Shown here: in pieces, positions 57,754-64,000 of the stretch
Position numbering within the stretch: position 1 is the first letter of the stretch
How the letters are laid out: each line of letters starts with the position of its first letter
DNA from: Taeniopygia guttata
Lineage: Eukaryota > Chordata > Aves > Passeriformes > Estrildidae
DNA: 64,000 bases
Assembly: GCF_048771995.1 (NCBI RefSeq)
Contig: NC_133043.1
Coordinates: 9,256,501-9,320,500 of the forward strand
Direction: 5' to 3'
The notes under the pieces: generated by a model
What the model was told of the DNA's origin: nothing
The model's database searches: none
Seen by the model: the letters and a program-made list of their open reading frames with translations, nothing else
Program-made: the position numbers and the translations under genes

Positions 57754-60700
57754 ATGTTGGCGTCGTTGCGCTGCGGCCGCAGGTACCGGAGGGGCCGGGG
57801 AGCGGAGCGGGGCCGGCCCTGAGGGCGACATCGCCGCGTCCCCACCGGGAAATCTCCCCCTGCACCTCTCCTGTGCCCGCTGCCCGCTCGCTGCAGCGCC
57901 CGCTCCCCTGAATGCTCCTGCGGCGCCCGGTACCCCTTCTGCGTCTCCTCTAGGTTCTCCCTTTTCGCAGCCGTACGCTTCTCCTGCCTTCCCCGACATC
58001 CTCCCCATATCCATCTTCATCCCCCTGTATCCTCCCTAAATCCTCCTCGCGCTACCGCAGCCCCTGCACGGCTTCACATACTCTATATCCCCCTTCTGCA
58101 TCGCTTTCCCACCTCCTGCATCCCAACCTTGCATCCGCATATCCAAACCCGCATCTGCCCAGCAGCAGAGGAGTGTCCCTGGTCCTCTCCTGCCCCTCAC
58201 TCCCCTCACCGTAAAGAGGGCCCCCTGTGCCCCTCCCTGCCCACATCCACCCCACGCGAGGGGATTTTCCTCTCTGAGGGGTTGTTCTCCCTGGGGACAC
58301 GCCGGTCAAGCCGCGCAGATGCTGCTCCTGCATTTACAGCTGTAGGGTGTGCCCCCAGAGTGTGCTTGGGGGGGCGGCTGTGGGAATGGCCTTCGCCCCA
58401 CTATGGGTGGGGTGTGCCAAACTGGAGATTAACCTCCTCTGAGCCTTCAGTGAGTGGGAAGGACTCTTCTGGGTGGGAAGAACGTCCTAGGGGGGATTGC
58501 TGTGGACTGAGCCCCAGCAGAGCTACTTGGGGCTGAGACTTTCCCTCGGCATGGGGAGCAGCACCGTGTCCTGGGGTGCAGCAGGACCTGGGGTGGTGGT
58601 GCTGATGCTCTGGTCTGTCCTGGCCAGAGGCTGAGTTGTGTTGTGGTGAGCAGGGAACCCCTGAGCCTGTTTGGTGTCACAGGTACACATTTCTAACGGG
58701 GATTGCAGCCATATCCACGGTGGGGACACCCGGCCCCCCTCGTCACACCAACCGCCTGATTAATGAAAAGTCCCCGTACCTCCTGCAGCATGCCCACAAC
58801 CCTGTGGATTGGTAAGAGCAATGGGGAGCTGTTCCCCTTCCTCCTCCTCCTTCTCCTCTCCCTGTGCCCATGGGGCTGAGGGACTCTTGTCTTCCCCCCA
58901 CAGGTACCCTTGGGGTCAGGAAGCCTTTGATAAAGCAAAGACAGAAAACAAGCTGATATTCCTGTCAGGTAATTAACCAGAAACAAGGCATATTTCACAT
59001 CCCCTCATGTTGGTCTGTAGATGATCAGATAAGCTGAGCTGGTGTGTGAGTAGCCATGTAGGTATGGATGACCACCAAGCAAGAGAGGACCACGCGCTGG
59101 AGTAGCTTTGAAAATGGGCTACATGCAGGACCAGAGTCCTTGGTCTGCTTTTAGGATCAAGAGCTGGAAAGTTCAGGAGACTTTTCTCCTCCATCTGTTG
59201 TCCAGGGAGGCAGCAGCTGTTGCCCATAGCAAGGGTCCCCATCTCTGAGTGTTCTCCCCATCACATATTTCCTGCTCCCTGCAAGTTGCCACCCTCACTC
59301 ACCTGAACTTGCTTGCAGTTGGCTACTCTACCTGCCACTGGTGCCATGTCATGGAAGAGGAGTCCTTCAAGAGCAAGGAGATTGGGGACATCATGAATGA
59401 ACACTTTGTATGCATCAAAGTGGATCGTGAGGAGCGGCCAGATGTGGACAAAGTGTACATGACCTTCGTGCAGGTGAGGGAGGCAGGGGCAGGGCCCAGG
59501 AGGCTTTGACTGGCTCCCTCAGGGTGTTGTTCATTGTCATGTTCCTCAGGCAAGCAGAACCAGTATATGGGGTGGTCTGGAGGGGTTTCAAGGGTGGACA
59601 GAGGCACACATCTCTCTTCCAGTGAGGCTCTTGGATGTGCTGGAAGGGCACAGAGCAGGTGCCCCTTGCGTGATCTTGGTGCACATGTGTTTTGTCTTTC
59701 AGGCCACCAGTGGTGGAGGTGGTTGGCCCATGAGTGTCTGGCTGACCCCAGACCTCAAGCCCTTTGCTGGGGGGACGTATTTCCCTCCTGAGGATGGAGT
59801 TAATCATGTTGGTTTTCGGACTGTGCTGCTGCGGATCGCAGAGCAGGTGCGGGGCAGGAGTGGTGTAGCAGACGGGGCTGAACCAAAGGGAGCACAAAGA
59901 AGTTGGTCTGGGCTTGCAGGGTAACTGAGTTAGGAGATTTAGTTGTGAGGAAGAGTAGCCCAGAGAACCAGCCAGAGCTTTGGCTTGGTTAGGAGTTGAG
60001 CTGATTTGAGGCTTTGAGAAGTTTGAGCTAAGTTGAGGGTTTGAGCTGATTTGGGGGGGCTGATTGGGAGCTGGAGGTGTGGTTTGGACTGGTGCAAGGC
60101 AGGAAGAACAATCTTTTTCCCCTTGCATCTTAGTGGAAGGAGAACAAAGATGCCCTGTTGGGGAGCAGCCAGAGGATTTTGGAAGCGTTGCGACACACAT
60201 CAGAGATCCGTGTTCAGGGCCAGGCGTCACCCCCACCAGCCAAAGAGGTGATGGACACCTGTTTCCAGCAGCTCTCCAGATCCTATGATGAGGAGTATGG
60301 TGGCTTTTCCAAATGCCCCAAGTTCCCCAGCCCAGGTCAGTCTGGTCTCTGCTGCTGAGATCTGCTGTGGGGCAGACAGCAGCGTGGGGGCAGAGCCTAC
60401 CCCACAGCCTCCTGTTATCTCCCTGTGTTTCAGTGAATTTGAATTTCCTGTTCACATACTGGGCCCTGCACCAAACTACTCCAGAAGGTGCCCGGGCACT
60501 GCAGATGGCTCTGCACACCCTCAAGATGATGGCCCATGGGGGCATCCACGACCACATTGGTCAGGTAGGAGTAAATCTTTGGGGGTAAGCCCCTGTCATG
60601 GCCAGGAGGTGTGGGGTAGAGACGTGGGGTAGAGACATCTTCACATGGTCTCTGCAGGGGTTTCACCGCTACTCCATTGACCAGCACTGGCACGTCCCTC

Positions 60701-63700
60701 ACTTTGAGAAGATGCTCTATGACCAGGGACAGCTGGCAGCCATATACAGCAAAGCCTTCCAGGTACAGCTTTGGCATCCCTCTGTGTGGCTCCCACTCCT
60801 GCAGGCTGCGAGGACTGGCCTGGTTTGGGGAGCAGCTTCAAAGCCTGTTTCCCAAGATACTCCCCATCCCATGGGCATGGAGCAATTCAGTGCTCCCCTT
60901 CATCTCCTGTTGTTTATCCAGAAGTGCTGCACAAACCCGTGACAGTGAAGCCCAGGGGCTTTGAGTGTAATGGGGGAGGAAACAGCCTTTGGGCTGGTCT
61001 TTGCAAGTCAGCAGACAATGCTGCTGCCTCTGACCTCAGTGTAACTCCAGCATTACTCTCCACTGCCCTTTGCAGATATGCAGTATTCACTGATAGTAGA
61101 TTTCTGTTGAAGGTCTTACTCTGAATTCATCCCTCACTTAAAATCCTTGGACTTTCAAATGCTCCTTTGCCAATTCTTCAAATTGAAATCTCTCACCATA
61201 TCTTGTGGTGTCTCTTGCCCCCCTCCCACCCATGTAAAACTGATGTCCACCCCATGTGTCCCACAGATCTCTGGGGATGAATTCTTTGCTGATGTCGTCC
61301 GAGACATTCTACTCTACGTCTCACGAGACCTGAGTGACCAGGTAGGCTCTTCCCTGAGCTGAGCCAAAGGAGGCACTTAGCCTGGCCTGGGATGTGGCCT
61401 GGGGCTGCTTTTCCTCCCTTCTGTCCCAGCTGAGCTCAGTCTGGAGCACTACTGAGGCTCATTAGCCAGACTGCCAGCCCTTCAGTGATGGGGAGTGGGC
61501 TGAAAGTGCTGTCCTGGAGCTGGAGGGTCTCTCTGTTGTGCTTTTCCCAGGCAGGAGGTTTCTATAGTGCACAAGATGCAGATTCCTACCCGACCACCAC
61601 ATCCAGAGAGAAGCGAGAAGGAGCTTTCTGTGTGTGGGCAGCCAAGGAGCTCCGGGCTCTCCTCCCCGACCCTGTTGAGGGGGCCACAGAGGGAACAACC
61701 TTGGCAGATGTCTTCATGCACCACTATGGAGTGAAAGAGGCTGGCAACGTGGACCCTGCGAGGGTGAGGGAAAGACCTGCCTGGTGTCAGGAGCAGTGAT
61801 GAGGGACCTGTATCCACAGGCATGGAGGGATGGCAGAGCAGCCCCAAAACACCGAATCCAGCACCTCCCGAGCCCAATGGCTTTCCTAGAGCGTGTCTCC
61901 CTCTCCCCTCAGGACCCCTATCAGGAGCTGAAGGGAAAGAACGTCCTCATTGTCCGCTGCCCCCCAGAGCTGACGGCAGCCAAATTCGGGCTGGAGCCAG
62001 GCCGGCTGAGTACCCTGCTGCAGGAGTGCCAACAGAGACTGTCCTCAGCCCGGGCACAGCGGCCACAGCCACACCTGGACACCAAGATGCTGGCAGCATG
62101 GAATGGTGAGAGGCAGCTCTGCTCTGGGGACACATGCCTTGGCTGGACCCCTGCTCCTGCTGGGACTGAGGAGCTCGCACAGAGGCACTGGGCAGGCTGT
62201 GATCAGGGGCTGTGATCAGGGGCTGTGGAAGCAGCCCCACACCTGCAAGCCTTGGGAGCACTGGGATACTGCTCTGGCTTTATTTCCCTCCACAGCTGCC
62301 AGCAGAGAGCAGCAAAACCTCCCCTGCCTCAGTCCAGCTCTTGTGGCTGGGCTGTGTGGGAGGGGTCTGAGTTGGGGACCCAAGACCCTGGTGGGCACAG
62401 AGCCCATCCCTACTGCTGCATGGCTGAGGGATCACAGCACTGTGTCTGTCTGGGGGTCGTGCCTCAGGGAATAACTGCAGGATCCCTGGCTCTATTCCCA
62501 GCAGTAAATTCCTGAGTAAATTTCGGTCTGGAGCTGGCATGGGCTGGAGTTATCCTGCAAACTAGAATAGTCTTGAGCCCTGTATCTGCCCACAAGTGAG
62601 GGTTCAGCTCTTGCTGGCCTTGCAGTACTCTGCCTGTCTCTTTGGTGACTGAGTGACTTCATTAGTGGTTGGAACTGAGCAGAAGAGCTAAGACCTGACC
62701 TGCTGGCATCAGGGAGGATGAGCTTCACGTTGAGCCTCCTTCAGAGGACTGACAGTGACCCTCTCACTGGTTCCACGTGTCCCCCCTGACCTGTCCTGCT
62801 GTCTCTGCCTCTGCAGGGCTGATGATCTCAGGCTTTGCCCAGGCTGGGGCTGCCCTCTCTGAGCAGGGATATGTGAGCAGGGCTGCACAGGCAGCTGCTT
62901 TCCTGAGGACACACCTTTTCGACCCAGACAGCGGGAAGCTGCTGCGGAGCTGCTATCAGGGCATGCACAACTCAGTGGAGCAGGGGTGAGTATCAGAGAC
63001 TCCACAGACTTGACTGGCCACCTGCAGGTGCTGCCCAGACCCTCAGCAGTCCCTGTCTTCTCTTCCAGGCAAGACTGAACTGAGAGGGAGGAAGGGTGTT
63101 TGTTTTGTATAGAGCTCTGGTGCAGTTTAGGAAGGATTAGTGTCCCCCAGCCAGTGAGGAGGAATTGAAGTCAAAACCTTTCCTATTCCTCATCTTTCAT
63201 GCTGGCAAGTGTCTTCCCCTTCCTTTTCCTCCTGTACAGAACCCTGGGGCTGAGTTGTGTGATGGCCACAGCGATTGCTTTGCTTGGTGGCATCTCCTTG
63301 GTTATCAGAGACCAGTAATCAGGGCTTTGCTGGTTTGAAGGGCATTTCTAATCTGCTCAGTGTAGAGATTCTGATTTTCCTCCCCTGTCTGCCATTGCAG
63401 TGCTGTGCCCATCCAGGGCTTCCTGGAGGATTATGTCTTTGTCATCCAGGCACTCTTTGACCTGTATGAAGTCTCGCTGGAGCAGGGCTGGCTGGAGTGG
63501 GCCCTTCATCTCCAGCACATGCAAGACAAGCTCTTCTGGGACCCTAAAGGCTTTGCTTATTTCTCCACTGAGGCCAGCGATCCCTCCCTGCTCCTGCGTC
63601 TCAAGGATGGTGAGCTCAGGGACCTGGCAATGTGTTCCATGGGCTGTTCCAGGAGGACAGGGCTGATTGCAGATGATGGTGAGGCACTGGGCTGATGGCA

Positions 63701-63917
63701 GACGTTGTCCTTTGCAGACCAAGATGGAGCAGAGCCCGCCCCTAACTCTGTCGCTGTCACAAACCTGCTCCGAGCAGCTTGTTACTCTGGTCATATGGAC
63801 TGGGTGGAAAAAGCTGGCAAGATCTTGGCTGCCTTCTCAGAGAGGCTGCAGAAGATCCCGATAATCCTCCCAGAGATGGTCCGGGCCACCGCTGTCTTCC
63901 ATCACACCCTCAAACAG
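57754..63917 (+). CDS. SPATA20: Spermatogenesis-associated protein 20 (3' end outside window)
   Basis: SPATA20 (SSP411) belongs to the YyaL family: an N-terminal thioredoxin-fold domain (DUF255) followed by an alpha/alpha barrel like N-acylglucosamine 2-epimerases. It is implicated in spermatid biology; its enzyme activity is unsettled. Coding exons: 57754-57782, 58683-58811, 58904-58968, 59319-59473, 59703-59846, 60134-60335, 60434-60564, 60658-60762, 61267-61341, 61551-61763, 61913-62105, 62817-62985, 63401-63609, 63718-63917. Phases agree for 673 residues; the human protein is about 790, so the last 100 or so lie beyond the right edge. The family signature [19 protein letters not shown] is in exons 2-3, and the CxxC motif CHWC is at C80/C83, followed by [52 protein letters not shown] and [10 protein letters not shown] are further conserved blocks. 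The short first exon gives a basic leader ([10 protein letters not shown]). Confidence 0.95.
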
Positions 63918-64000
63918 GTATGGGCTGGGGCTCAGTGTTCCCTGCAGGACCTGCTGTAGGAAGCGGGGCTGGCAATGGTATGGGTGTGGTCACAGCTCTG
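63918..64000 (+). other. SPATA20: SPATA20 intron, right edge
   Basis: Begins with donor GTATGG after the exon ending KQ in phase 0 and runs off the window. The remaining exons of SPATA20 are not present. Confidence 0.8.

Overview
The window is vertebrate nuclear DNA, most likely from a bird. Six genes with vertebrate orthologues can be assembled from exons with GT/AG borders and consistent phase. Introns are short, promoters lie in CpG islands, and the interspersed repeats are CR1 LINE tails of the avian type plus one solo LTR resembling songbird endogenous retroviruses. A passerine is my best guess; the LTR family is named from memory, not from a search. The gene order ACSF2 (with CHAD nested antisense) - RSAD1 - MYCBPAP - EPN3 - SPATA20 matches human 17q21.33 as I know it.

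Layout: 1-27565 is the 3' two thirds of ACSF2 (+), a mitochondrial medium-chain acyl-CoA synthetase; its first visible exon starts at 1969. Its 19-kb intron 5985-24934 contains the whole chondroadherin gene CHAD on the minus strand (10231-15665, TATA box at 15773), a CR1 fragment and an LTR fossil. 27566-29400 separates ACSF2 from RSAD1 and holds a weakly supported minus-strand short transcript with its own TATA box. 29806-32508 is RSAD1 (+), a radical-SAM/HemW-like protein. 32756-33410 is a 33-bp minisatellite that keeps all six reading frames open, followed by a compact promoter with CTCF-like and NRF1-like sites. 33531-45036 is MYCBPAP (+), 20 coding exons. 45121-48400 is intergenic, with two hairpin-forming sequences. 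48400-57002 is EPN3 (+), an epsin with ENTH, UIM, DPW and NPF elements. 57754 to the right edge is SPATA20 (+), a thioredoxin-fold/glycosidase-like protein whose last exons lie outside the window.

The genes do not form a pathway. ACSF2 and RSAD1 are metabolic or mitochondrial, CHAD is cartilage matrix, MYCBPAP and SPATA20 are mainly known from testis and sperm biology, and EPN3 is an endocytic adaptor. Ordinary host genes explain nearly all coding signal. The most noteworthy unexplained items are the minus-strand transcript candidate near 28.4-29.2 kb, the minisatellite/CTCF/phased-TCGCG promoter block at 32.75-33.53 kb, and the interlocking inverted repeats at 46.65-46.70 kb. I did not find a convincing undescribed system.
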